This document shows positions 10,507 to 24,000 of a stretch of 37,455 nt of DNA, piece after piece. Source of the DNA: Ectocarpus siliculosus (Eukaryota > Sar > Phaeophyceae > Ectocarpales > Ectocarpaceae); NCBI GenBank assembly GCA_000310025.1, contig FN648398.1, positions 756,074 to 793,528 on the forward strand, read 5' to 3'. The stretch's first letter is position 1; every line of letters begins with the position of its first letter. The notes under the pieces are model-generated. The model had not been told where the DNA came from. It ran no database searches and was given only the letters and a program-made list of their open reading frames with translations. A program made the translations under genes and the position numbers.

Positions 10507-13500
10507 CTATGTGCTTACAATGTTTCCTACAGTAGCAAGAAATGCGCGCGATGCTGCTTTTCCCGCATCACGAGTCGCCTCGAATTTACTTGCAAAGTTT
10601 GATGTCATCTCCTTCACGATCACCAACTTCTTGATTGAGGGCCGCACCTGTACAAACGAACGACGAATTTAGACTAACTATACCTCCGACAATAACGCGA
10701 CGTGCTGTACGGATGCTTACTCCGCAGGATCCCACCGTAGCGTTCTTGAAGTGGCTGCCACGTCTGTGACCTTCTGTCTCCGTTCGACAAAGATCATTTG
10801 GTGTGCCCAGCGATTGGGTGGGTGCTTCAACTAGAGGTTTCCCCCTGCCTAGCGTCGGCAATGCATGGTTTTGGGGAAAGGTGTGGGCTTGATCGGCTTG
10901 AAGGTTAATATCTCTCCGCAAAGAGAAGCCTCTGCTACCGCCAACATTCTGATCAGGTGTGTCCAACGGTGATCTCGTCCCTGAAGTTGACCGGGCACGT
11001 GCCATCCAGCTGGCACGCCAGCGAATAGCGCGCGCGATCGTTTTCTGAAGACTCGTACTGGTGGAACCGCCTGAGCACATCCGGTGGTGTCTCGTAGTCG
11101 CCGAACACCTAGGAAAAAACGTATTGATAAGAGTGACACGGAGGCGGGTGGGGGGTTCTTGTCATCTCTTGCTTCTTGTCCTGCACAATTTCCTCGCATC
11201 TCCACAACGCCAAGCGTTTCGACGTTGATGTCTGATTGGTCGGTCAGGTCAAGTGACATCTCGCGCGGCGAAGGGGGGCTAAAATGTAACGGACATCTTG
11301 TACCCGGTAGTCTCCATGGTCTGGTAGCGTCTTACACCCGGACTGACCAAACTCCTTCATTATCATAAAAGAAAATAGAGTCGATATGTATGAACTTGGA
11401 TTATTCGTGTTAACCCGGTCTTCCTGTATACCTGCGGGTGGAACGTTGACCTGATGTCGGCGCCGGCGGACCAGTCGAAGAAGTCGTACCCACTCCCGGA
11501 AATGAGGGCCATCAGGTCGTCCTGGCTTTCCAATTCGCCCTCAAAGGAGGTCAAGACCTGTACCACAACATTGCAAAGAAAGAGGGTAGGAGGGGTTATA
11601 CTCACGTTCGTTGCATCTAGCTTAAACTCACGACAGGGCTCACAAAACCCCTGGACTTGATGGCACCTAGCAAAACACGACATCTGACACCCATGTCGTA
11701 GCTTCCCCTATACCTGGCTCCCGCCTTCATGGGTAGGCATGATTAGTTCCTCCAACCTATCGCAGCAAAGATATAGGACCACATCGCCAGGAGTGGAAAG
11801 AAAGATGGATGAATGGGTGAGGAAGCCCTTACCGCACTGGTGTCCAAGAGGTCGCGGGTCAGCATAGAGACGGCCACGTACTTGGCCAGTCGTGTTTCTA
11901 CCACTAATCTCGTTCCCACCAGCTTGTCGGGTACAGTATCGTGGATTGGGTTATCGGCGATGTTTGAGCAATCGCTGCGGTTGGCCGCCGTTCTGGTATT
12001 GAGTAATACGTTCCCAAGGGTAGGATAGGATTAGGAAGACGGTTAGTAGTCGGAGTTCATATAGGCAACCTTGCGTTTCGGGCGAAAGTGTTATCGCATG
12101 TAATACACACATGCGTCCAAACAGAATAAATCCTGCACTACAGACCCGCCTCTGTCATGGCGTACTTCAAGAGCTACCACCAAACAAACTCGACCCAAAC
12201 CACAGAAGCCCCTCAAAACCAACATCGCACAGACGTTGTGCCCACCAACACACCAACTACAAGTACATCAACAAGACGCACAAAAATTATTACCGATCGT
12301 CCAGCCCGGGGTCATCCTCGTCCATGTCCTCTCCCATCTCCCGGATCCCGCAGAGACCATCCCGATAATTGGCCGCCCAAGACTGCGCCTTGACTGAGGG
12401 GACCGAATCCGGCGACCAGTAGGAGTTGTTGCGGTCGTCCGGGTCCTGGAAGCGGGAGCTTACCACGGGGTAACCTTGCCCGAGAATGACCTGAAAACGG
12501 ACATCAATTGAAATTCCCTCGGCCGTGTCATTCTAAACCGTACAAAACAATATCGCCGTTGATTTCGGTTCCTTCAGCCCATGGCCGCGAATCGAGAAAA
12601 TCAACCCCCCAGCTCACCACAACCCCCCATACGAGGAGTCCATGAATTGTTCCGAAGACATCGAACGAGTCAGTATGTAGAATTACACCAAAGCAGCACG
12701 TAGTCCTTCGGGTCTATCGCTGCCCCCGAGATCTTTCTTTTCGGGCACAAGTCATGCTTGTTCCTTCCTTGCATTGTTGTGCGTTTGGGTGCTTGTTTTT
12801 TCGGTCTCGTGCTTCACAAGGGAACCATGTGGTTCAGTAGAACTGTAAAGTGGGGTCCTGCCAAACTATTGTTGTTCACCTGTTCCCTCTCTCACCTTAT
12901 ACTCCTCGGGTTGATTGCAGTAACCCCGGTCTTCGTTGAAGCTTCCGTATGGAACGTCCCGACTTTCTCCCGTGATGCGGTTCACGCACGTCACCTTCCA
13001 TGGCAAATCCTCCATGCGCCACCTGTGGGTTCGCGGCGAGTTGGGAATTTGGAGAGAAGAAATTTTGGGTGGGTGGGGGGGATGGTTCACCGAAAGCAGT
13101 TGGTAATCATCGTAATTGCTGAGGAAATCAATCCTTAATATCCAATCGGCGACTAACCGGGGGTTGAGGTACACTCAATTACCGCAGTTCGTCATACTTC
13201 CTCTACCCCCGTGCGATGAAGACGGCAAGAATATGGGATCCTAATTGACACAATTTCTGAAGAACCGTGATGCGAGATCGCCAAAAACAATGCACGCCTT
13301 GAACGGGGGCAGCTGGCCGTACCTCTGAATGTAAATATCATGGTAGTCGTCGTAGTCCGGCGAGTAGAATGCCCGATGGTAGCTCAGCCCAAAATCGACC
13401 GACCCGTCCGGGTGCTCCACGGAGCTCCATACAGGCTGCATGACGGCGCCGGGCAACACGTACTCGATCTCTGCGTAGTAGGTGCGCGCCAGGTAGCCCC

Positions 13501-15083
13501 GGCCGTCCGCGCCTGCTTTTGGAGGAGGAGTTTATCTTAGCCTGGTCTGGTTGTTGTTGTTGTTGTCTTCACATACAAAACAAAATGTCTGGTGCAGCGG
13601 GATAAAACATTCGGCAAACATAGCATGGTGGGAGTATCGCAAACTACATATCCGGGTAGTAAACACTAGCGAACAGAGCCTACACCATTCCAATCGGCAA
13701 AATGCATGCAATGGGTGTTCCGAGCCGGACAACACCCACCGATGAAAACGGTCTGGTCGTGCGTCTCATTTCCGTCCGGGTACAGCGTCCGGCGCAGGTT
13801 GAACGGCCCGTCAGGGTAGCCACTGGTGGCCACGGCGGACAGGCCGAAGGTTCCATTCGACTCCCCTGCACCCATCCACATCACGAACGTATCCTCGCTC
13901 TCGGACAGGCCCGTCGAGTTGCTGTTGCTGCTACTATTTCCGGTCGTGCTGTTGCTGGCCACTGTGGTTTCTAGGCGCAGGGTCTACGCGGAAAGGTGAG
14001 GCGGAGGGGGTGGCGGCCAACTGAGGGGGTGATCGATAGTCTTGCAGGCACAAGCTTTAGTGCTGAAGACAGTCTTGTAGCAATCTTACGGTGAGCGTAT
14101 TTGCGTCGGGGTGAAAAACTTGAACTGCCTCGCTTCGGCAACATTTGCTCTTTCTTGGTGATCAGCTGGAAAATTGCTTCGAGGGGTGTAATCACATCTG
14201 GAAAAATAGCCGGTAATTGTTGCACGAAAGGTGTATTGTTCTCACTTTGGGCTGCTGGACGACCATCCCCCCTTTGGGCTCCCGACCCAGCACCATGTCC
14301 GACACGTTGGCGTAGTGCAGCATCACGCCCTCAAACCTACGTAAACATATGGCACCCACAAAGAGTCGGGGGGGAAACGTGTCGGGTTTATCGTGTCAAG
14401 ATCGTGTCAAGATCGTGTCAATAGTTGTTAAAGACATATTTTGTAGCGAACGTCAAAGAATAACCTTGCATGATATTCTAGGAAGAAGCGTTTCACTCCA
14501 ACCGTTGGGAGTTCTCACAGCGTGAGGGTAACACCACTTTCACGTGAAACTGTGGCCCTCGTGCACCACTGATGGTACACTCAATAGTTCGTTAGGAGAG
14601 CTTCCTCGGATCACGCTTCCAAATCGGTCGAACCCATCGTTTGCGGCCACTGAAGCCTTATCCAGAGTTATCGCCGCTCATCTCCGGGTACCCTTCTTGG
14701 GACATCGTCGCAATTCAATAGTATTTTTCGGGCAGGACACTTTATCGGCAAAGGGGCCCTTACGACATCGTCGGAATCAGAGTACCAGCCCCGGACACCA
14801 AATTCAACGCCACATTTGCAGTGTCAATGAGCAAACAACCGACAAACCCTTCGTTGGCATGCTCCAACCGAAAACAACACCAACACCAACACCCACACCA
14901 ACAGGTTTAGCATGGCACCTCCAGTCGACGAAGTCGTCGGTAGAGCACGCGCCCACTCCTCCCGTCCAGCCGTCAAACTCCTCGCTGCTCCTCCAGTAGC
15001 CCTCAACGTTAGCGCCGGAGGATGTCTTCTCTATCTCGTGCTCGCCGTACCAGTAGTGTGTACCACCGGGTTGGTGTGGGCCA
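10507..15083 (-). CDS. GH43-like beta-propeller exons (C-terminal part of the giant gene)
   Basis: Exons 14919-15083 (start uncertain), 14246-14336, 13740-13983, 13323-13512, 12896-13022, 12294-12490, 11833-11992, 11432-11557, 10968-11108 and 10507-10647 join in phase to about 520 residues. GH43-type landmarks occur in order: HYWYGEHE, ACSTDDFVDW, EGVMLHYANVSDMV, TFVMWMGAGES, DGPFNLRRTLYPDGN and GRGYLARTYY. These correspond to successive propeller blades of arabinanase/xylosidase-like GH43 proteins. The usual N-terminal His-x-Gly-Gly start of the first blade is missing or lies in an unfound exon, so catalytic competence cannot be judged. The last junction uses a weak donor (ACC|GTTGGA). The in-frame end is a double TAG stop, with 10509 as its first base. 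A shorter alternative frame stops at 10586. It could be a separate gene, but phase compatibility with upstream exons and the lack of an own start favour one gene. Confidence 0.65.
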
Positions 15084-18000
15084 CTCCCACGGCCGGCGGA
15101 TGATGCATCTTTTTTTCCATTTTTGGTTTTGCCATCGATTGTTGGGGGAGGGGACGTGAGCGACGGTCTACAATCGCGGGCATGGATCATGCAGGGACAG
15201 ATCATACCATGCTAATGCTTTGTGTTGAGATAACGACAGCTTCTACCTCTACGAGCGACGCAGCCTTCGAAGAACCTGTTCGTGGTTGAAGTTCTGCGTA
15301 CGGGTAGGCTGTGATCTACAGTGTGGTGGCGTACACCATTGACTAAGATCTTAGAAGACATGACACGCCATACTCGTACTGTGTACTTCGAAGAAGAGAA
15401 GGCAAGGAAAATGTGTAGTGCAACACTCTAACGACATTTGTTTCGATGACAGAGAATACAAGCCGTTAGAGGTTGAAGCAGGGACACAACCGTTGGAAGC
15501 GAAATACGTGTCGTGAAAACGCTTGGCGCTTCGTGGAACCGGACGTACACATATATAGGGCGAAGATGCTTGGCGGTAGGTTTGGCAAGCTATTATTACA
15601 CTGGTCTTTAGGAGAAAAAATGATGTATTGGTATGTATCTGTGTTGCGAACGCACGTCGCTTCTATAGAACTCCAAGAAACGTTGGAAAAATTACCTGAT
15701 TGGCGTGATTAGCCCATTTCTACTCTTTTTTACATATCGATCGTGTGTGCGAAATGGTGAGATTGATTAACACAAAGTTGATGTGAAGGGATTTACTTTG
15801 TTTTGCTGGGTGTCAAGATGAACTCCCTTACCAGAAGTCCAGAGACCGTCGCCGCCCAAGCTCCTCGCAGATCCCTCGCGCAAGGGTCTCTTCCCGACAA
15901 AGTCCTGTGTTAGTTGCACACACAGACGGACCGATATGGGGTGGATCAGGCCGCATTAAACTGGATATTCATGCTGTTCCCCATTTCAGACACCATCCCG
16001 GTTCATGATCTCCGGCAGACATGTTGCAAGGTACAACAGGTTTGATGGCGTGACCTGGGTCATGTTGGGTCGAGTTCGTGCTACACGAAAATGGATGGGG
16101 TCATCTGCAGACCCTCTCCCCGACGGAGCCGTGTATCAGTGCCGGACACAAAAATAATTTATATAACAATCTCATGCGAGATCGCCCGACGTAGATCTAT
16201 TGCTCAAAGAGGCATGTGCATCACTTCGACCAATCTCGCCACCGAAGGATTGCCAGGCTAGTTTACTTACCTCGCCACGCGGCATCTCCAGGAGCGATCC
16301 TGCCCGTAAGCCATCCACGAGCGGGGGGTCAGTGCTGTCCCGGACGTAGTCGTCAACAAGGTACTCTCGCATCCCATCTCCGTCGAACGGCACCAGTCCC
16401 CCGTGGTTGATAAGGTACTGCGTAATGTTATTTCGTGGGGGGTGACCAGCGCGCGTGGGGGGGGGGGGGGGGTGTACTCATAGTCGTGCATGCCGTAGTC
16501 GTTTGACCATTGACCTCGCATCCCTACAAAGCCGGGACGGAGCACGCCGGGTTCTCACCGGACCAGGCTCTCACATCACCAAGCGCGAAGCGCCGTGAGG
16601 TATTTGGCGAGTCGCATGAAGGGTGAGCTGCATCCTGCTAAGGGTGTTCGGTATCTTGTGCTTACTTCCTTGCGTACGGATGACAGCTGCGTATGACTTA
16701 ATTCATTTTCTGGTGCTTTCACTTCCAGAGACAGTTGTAAGCACTGTGTAACTGCCTCGAGGAAGCTTGACCATTTTAACACAACGTGGTGCGATCATCC
16801 CCCGTTGCGCGGAGTGTGGTTCTCGACCCCGCACCACATGATCTACTCGACCACCATTATGGTTACCGCAAAAAAAAAAACAGAGGTAAAAAAAAAACCG
16901 GTAACCTGGTTGCCGAGTTCACGAAGTGACTTGGCTTATTTTACAACGTCGTTGCCAAGCGACGAAAACCCAATCCCGACGGCAAAACACCGGGGGGGGG
17001 GCAGCCCGTGGGAGGGGGGGGTTGCGGGGGGGGGTTTTCCCCCAAGGGGGGCGTGGGGGTCGTTGATCCCGTGGTTTCCAATCAGTTGGAGCAAGTCAGG
17101 GATTGGTGGCCCGCTGGGGTGGTACCAATGCTCAATCATGAGGGACTCCAATACCCCAACAGTCCAACGACTCTAGTTCGTTCCCAATGTTTGATTGGAA
17201 ACTACTTCCCGTCCGGGGGGGGGAAGAAAAAAAAGTAAGGGACTGAGGGGCACCACGGGTCTCCCGGAATGACACCCATTCACCCAAAAAAAAAAGTGTC
17301 TGGTTTGGGGAGGAGGAAAAAGGGGGGTTGAAACGCGGGGGGGCGGGGCGGTTGTTTTTGGGCGAAAAAAAGATGGGGAAGTCAAGCGAGCGGCGTCTTG
17401 CTGCTGCCAACGAAAGAGGGTCCCACGCCGCGTCTTCACTGCAACGTACTTCTCATTTGCAGAGAGTCTGTTCCCCCTCCCCTTGAGTTCAAGCAGGCAC
17501 GGAGTAACGCCGAATACCACTTGAGCAAATTGCACAGAAGTGAGAAACAAAATCGTGCTGAAAGTAGCAGTCACCTTTTCTGTGTTGGACAGAAAGTTCT
17601 CGTGCCGTTGCATGACCTTGTTCTCGCTCTGCCCCGGGTCTACGAGGTTTTCCCACCTCTTGAGGCTCCCGGCGTTCCTGGTTTCCACCCCTCTCCGCGA
17701 GGATTCGGGACACCTGAACCCTGTTGTTTCGACGACCGAAAGAGAATATTCAAACTGTGTCTTTCCACTTGTACATTGAGACCACTGCGCGTGTAGCTCA
17801 ATTTCCGCGTCGCACCCACGATCACAACGCGGTAGCAACATGCCATCCGTGGGCAGTATTTCTTGCGTAACGGTTTGTTCCAGGCTCGTTCTTCCACCGG
17901 CAGCCTCTGCAGGCTCAAATGGGGGAACCGAGAATCCCTGGTTTTTCGACGGTAAAACCTCGTGCTAGAGAATAAAAGCACCTATGTCGTCCTCAATCTC

Positions 18001-21000
18001 ACCCATGGTAAAGTCGGGGCCCAGGTAAATCTCGTCGAACCAAACCCTCCCTTCGCCGAGCACGTACAGACCGACCCTCTCCACTCCGCGAATGGTTGAC
18101 AGCGCTGTTCCGAAAGGCTGGTCTTCGGCTCTGGCCACCCCGTCCACTAGCACGTCGTACTCTCCGGCGGTGCCGTTGGCGTCCCATCGCATCACAATAT
18201 CTACCTATGTTCGTGAAGGCACAAAGAAAGCCACGCTGGTTCGTTCATGTTATCTGGTCGTCGATACGTAGTGTATTGAGTGCTTTAATCTGATGGACAT
18301 TAAAACAACCTGGCCACTCTTTTCGACACACTTTGGGAGAGCCCGTTCGTGTCGAAAACTATTGCCGCGAACAAACATGGTTTGCCCTTCCCTCTCGGGA
18401 ATATATTGTACAGAACGTCCACGTCGAAATGGACGTGTCACCAATATATATATCCCGTGCCTCTGCCATCATGCCCCTCCTTCACTATGAAACCCCCCTA
18501 AGTGTCACTCTACTCAGTTACCAACAGCAACCGATCCTCTCCCCGCGCCCGAAGCTACTGCAGTTAGCAGACACTACGTCCCCACCGCGCCCGACATGAC
18601 ATCTGTACACATTTAGGAGTACCTTACCTTATACCAGCGGTCGCCCTCCACTCTGTCGTCGAGCACTCCCCCCCCACCCCCCGTGGAAGACTCTTCTTCT
18701 CCAGGATCCCAGGGGGCAGAGCGATATCCAGCCCCGTGCCTCATCACGCCCCCGGAAATGGAGACGCCCACAAGGGTAGTGTTTGGCGCGGGAAATGATC
18801 CGGCCTGAGTTTGTTTTGTTTTTTGGGGGGGGGGTGGGGGCGGGACCGCGGTTGGTTGAGGGATGAACACGTGCAATACCTCCGCACGCCTGTTGTCTCT
18901 CCAGACAACATAGTTTTGTTTCCGTGGCATCTTCTGTCTGCATCAAAACTGTATTTTTATGGCAACAAGACACCCGCATTTACCTCCGCAAATCTGGAAG
19001 GCGCATTGGTTTGAGTACTTTTGCAAGCGGGAAGGCGAGTGCGAGATAGATTCGGGTTTGGAGTGGGGCGCGCAGCTTGGGGAGAAGCACTTCAGATGTA
19101 TTACATACATTCTGCACGTATGGTAAGTACTTGGGTGAGAGGTAAAAGTTGTTTCCAAGCGTGTGGTACATCTCTAGTCGGGAGCTTGTAACCCCAAAAC
19201 ACACCATCTTCAAAGATGACTTCGACGACCCGGCGAGTTAAGGATTTGAAAACAAGAAGACCAGCCAGCGGACAAGGTCGAAAACAGGTAGATCCAGAAT
19301 TCCCTTGATCAAAGGTAAATATGCGTAATTTTGAATATGCACCACGTACCGTGGGCGAGGCACTTGAAGACGAAGATGCCGAAGAGAGCCCAGAGGAGTT
19401 GTAGAGAACAGGTGCTTCCGCCCAGTCGGAAGCATTGTAGGAAGAGGAAGAAGAAGCCGAAGTCGAGGAGGAATCGTTTGTCCCCGGTCCGAGAAGGGCG
19501 AATACCGCGCCCCATTCGGCGGCGGAGGCGTGGTTGGAGTCGGAATTGTTGCTGTGAAGATCCCCCGAAGAACTCTCAGGAGAGTTTTCTTGAGCTGCAG
19601 CAACCTGTGGAGGAATGGTAGCAAACGTCAGGGTATTTTGGTACAAAATACGTACAGTACAGCCCAAGTTCACTGTGGCCATTAGTGGACTATTTCATAC
19701 GAGTGGAACAACTCGGATGAAGGACAGAAAGAAAAGTTTCAATAAAAGAAAGCCGAAACCGTTGAAGCCGAGCACGTTCGTTTTGGGGCAGGTGGCGGTA
19801 AACTGACCCGACTGAGTGGGTGAAAGCTCACTAACTGCTTACACGTTCAGGTGCGGTCGAGATATTCCCACGGACCTTCATGTAGAAAGTGACTCGTTCA
19901 GGCGTGAGCGCCGTCGTCTCCTCGCCGCCGTGGCTGCCGTTACCTCGAATAAGGCCATACTCAGGCCCGTCATAGGCCCGAAACGCCTGAAACGGCTGGC
20001 CGGAAGAGGAATCCACCGTCCCGTCGTGTCTCGACAGCAACAAAGAAGAGTTTGTGCCCTGCACATACGGCACGACCACTGAACGGGTTGAGCTTGAGGT
20101 CGTCAGCTTCTTTGCCTCCGGCCCTACGCCCCCCGATCCGCCTACCACAGAACAGTCTCAAGCTCTGTAAAAACACTGGCGCGGGTGGATCGGATCACTG
20201 AACGGGCTAAGCTTAAAGTCACAATGAGCTACACTACCTGTGCCCCCGCTCCACCGAGCCCGGAACCGTCGTCGATGCCAAACGTGTAGCCGAAGGCCGC
20301 GTCGACTTTGAAGGAGCCCTCTCCCCCTGCTCGGCCGTCCCCGCAAGCGTCGTCTCGAAGGTCCCCGGATTTAGTCGTCACAAAACAGCTGATCCAGAAT
20401 CGAAAGAAGCGAGAGATTGGATGGTTTTCCAGACCGGGGGAGGGGGTTGTAGGGAAATCGGATGGAAGGGAGAGACATGCGTTGGTCGGAGGGGAATGGT
20501 TCGTTGAACTCGATCACAAAGAACCTTGGGCAGCCAAGAGACCGATGGTTGGGAGTGCTTGGCAGCCAAGGAAAAACCCAAGCCCTTCCCGGTAAGCCGA
20601 GTTCTTCGTCGCGACCCTAACCGATCCTAGCCACTACTTTCTCTCTCCACGCGCCACGCACCTGCCACCCCCGACATCTACGGTCCCTCTCTCCTCGCCG
20701 TCGGCACCCTCCCCACGAACAACCTCCACGCTCTGCCCGTACAATACCACGCGCCCCCCGGCGCCCCCACCACCGGCATTCTTGGAGAGGGGCCGAAACG
20801 TGCGGCCGCCGTTCCCGCCACGGACGCTGATCGCCCCGGCGTGTCGGACGGCCCCTCCGGCGGCAATGACGACCGAACCGCCGCTCCCGCCTCCGCCGCC
20901 GCTGTCCCAGTCGGCGGTGCCGTCACCGCCGTCCACGGCGACAGAGCCCATGACCCCGATCGTCAGGTCGTTCAGGGCCAGCAGCTCGATGGCACCGCCG

Positions 21001-24000
21001 CCGGCTCCGCCCAGGCCTCGCAGCAACCGAGAAGACGAGTTCGAGCCCTCGGAAAACCCGAGGGCGTTAACCGCGGCCGGGGATAGGCCTGAACGAGCCC
21101 CACCGCTGCCGCCGACGAGGTCGGGGACCGAGGACGTCGAGTACGGTTCTCGGGGCGCGCCGGACGCCGGAGACTGATCAGCCCCGAGCCCTCCTGTCCC
21201 ACCTTTTTTGTGCGGTGTCGGTGTGAATGGCCGGGTATTGGGCTGCGGAGCGTTGCATACCGTTGCGAGCATAAAGAAAACGATGTCGTGGGTACACAAA
21301 GAAAACGAAGGACCTTCGGTGCCCATGCCAGGGGGGCGATAACTCTACCGGGATAGTAATCCACACCCGACTGATGTTGAAAGAGAGGATAGCTCACCAT
21401 GGGAAGCCCCAGCCCCTCCTAAAGCGAATGAAAACGGCTGTGAGGCGTTGAAGCTGGCCGCCAGCTGCTTCTGCGCCCCGCCCCACCCCTTCGTCACCCG
21501 TACCTCGGCCCCGTCCCCCTCCAGATAACCCCCCTCTACCTCCGGCCAGTCGAACTCCCCCTCTTGCACCCCCTCTCCTGCGTCCTCCCAAGCCCCGACA
21601 ACTACGGTAGGAGATGACGGTTCAGCGCTCCCCACTCGCGTCCCTAGCTCCACGATCCACTCTAGCCCTCCCCCGGGGGCCGGCCCGACGCGGCACAACC
21701 CGTCGCTGCAGCCGGCGGCGACGGCCTCGGCGGGGAGGGTGCGGGTCGTCCGGGCGAAGGAAACGCCTGGGAGTTCCAAGAGGGCCTCCGAGACCGCGGC
21801 GGCGGAAGCCGTCACCGGCAGCTGGGCCGTTTCGTGGGTGGGTTCTCCCGTTTCGCCGCCTCGGAACCTTACCGAGAACGTTCCGGAGATGGCGTTGCCG
21901 ACCTGAACGGTCTCCACGGAGACCGTGGCGCCGAGGCCGGTCAGCCTGTTCCCTTCGGCCTCGCCGTCACCCGTAGCCGAAATCGTCATCAGATCAACCG
22001 CGCCGATGGCGGAGGAAAAGGTTACAGTCCAGCAACGGCCGCCCTCGTCGTCGACGTAACCGTCACTTGACACGTTCACTCGCCCGACCCCGGAGACCCA
22101 CGAAGGTTCCCCGTCGGCTGCCGCGCCGATATCACCCGCAGTGGAGCGGGGGAATGGGAGCGGCCCCGGGCCGCCCACCGGCTCCGCGTTCAGGCCGGCC
22201 TCGATGATGTCTTGCACGGTCGAAGGCGTTGCGTCATGGGGGATGCACTCGGTGGAGAAGTTACCGTGGGAGACGTGGAAGCAGCCGCGAACGGTTTGCC
22301 CTTCGTCAGCTGAGGTACAAATCTGTCGAAATGTTGGCAGAGGAACGAAGCGGTTGTATCGGAGTTGAGCGAGTACTCGCAGCAGACACCAGAACCCGGA
22401 GAATTCTTATGCTCCCTGTTTCAGACCCTGGCCGTCGTCGACTGGGTTGGGAGTGGGAACCGAAATGTCCTTGTCTGGTGCACGAACGAACTTTGTTCAG
22501 AGGGTAGTGCCGTGCAATGACTCATGACACCAGTTCCAGAGGACCCTGACCAACTCTGACCTCAGCCTCTCTATCTCCTTCACAATCCAACCAAGACTCA
22601 CCCTTTGCACGTCGTCCACGTCGTCCGCCGAGGTGGTGATGGTGAACAAGTAGTACCGGTAGCTGGCGGACCCCGGCCCGTTAACGTTGTAGCTCGGAAG
22701 TCCGCTTTCACCGACTCTCTCCAACGTCCCATTTACCAAGGAGCTCAAGTCGAACTCCGGGGGGACGGAGGGGGGGGAGAGCAGGAGGTCGCCCCCCCCT
22801 CCGGGGTCGCGAGCGATCCCGCCCCCTCCCGGAAAGCCTCCCAAGGTGGAAGGCTCGGCCGTGATTGAGGTATTCAGGACAAGGCTGCCGCGGCTAAGGA
22901 TCGCCAAGGCCCGCTGGCCGGTGACTTGGACCCTGATCTCGGGTCCTAGGTAGACCTGTTTGTTTGTGTGGGGTGTGTGAAGGGTTCGCAATGTTGTCGT
23001 GGTTTCGCCTTGTCTTCTAGGCCGCTGGTCACACTTCCTTCTGAATTGTGACGAGACGCTTGAGAGGCTGCGGGGAAGGACTTACAAAAGGTTGGGACAG
23101 AAGACAGGGAAATAGAATATATGCATACGGTTTGTGGTGTACAAAATCCGTTGTTACTCTCTATGTGCCTACACTGACTTCAGGGTAATCGTGCGCTTGG
23201 GCGTATACTGTACCACTGTTGTTGATTTTGGTGGACTGTGGGAGTTGACCATGCGCTGAGGGTGCTGGTGTCGTTTTCCAACCTGGCCGTAGGACGGCTT
23301 GATTTCCGTTTATTGTCGTCGAGGTGTAGCAACCACGCCGGACACATTTTGATGGTAGAGATCTACAGAAGGTAGATTTCAATGAAGGGACCGTGACAAC
23401 AACTTGATACAGTAGTAAAAGTAACGACGACATTGACAGCCACAACAACAACAACAATATCCAGCTCGGCAACAACAGGGGAAATATCAACAACAATCAA
23501 AGCCGTGCCTGATCGAACGACCACACAGCGACCTCCGTCCCCTCCGCCGTGAGCGCCAGCTCCCCCGCGGCCGAAATGGCGCCCTCAAGGCTCAGGCTCG
23601 ACGTGTTGAACACGATCGTGCACGGACAGGAGGCATTCTCCCCGCGTAGACTCTGTTTTTTTGTTCAAGTCGTTGTGGTGGGTGCGGCGTTTTCTTTGGT
23701 GTACATGGCTTTGGATTAGGCATTCTCGCCCTCGAACGTAACATGAAACGTCACTTGTCATTGATGCGACACGAGAGTGCGTATTACGGAGCGGAGCGAG
23801 TTGTCAGAAGTAGCGAAGAAATTGTCATGTTTTCCATATTGAAATGTCCTACTGATGTGTACGAGGGACGTCACCCGTTTCTCTCTACGGAAGCCCACAA
23901 CCGCAGACGGCATCGAACTACCGCAGTAGAAAGGTGCGCTTGAAATGTTGCCGTCTACAGCGCTTCTACCTCGTACACCACCAAGTAAGAAAACATTTGA

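Noticed and set aside
11637-11760. Extra exons between 11557 and 11833 in the GH43-like part
   Set aside because: Two short frames with splice-like ends do not match the phase, whereas exons 11833-11992 and 11432-11557 join directly in phase 0.
20782-21177. Pro/Ala-rich plus-strand ORFs opposite the Gly-rich exon
   Set aside because: They are antisense of GGN repeats; the minus frame joins its neighbours in phase.
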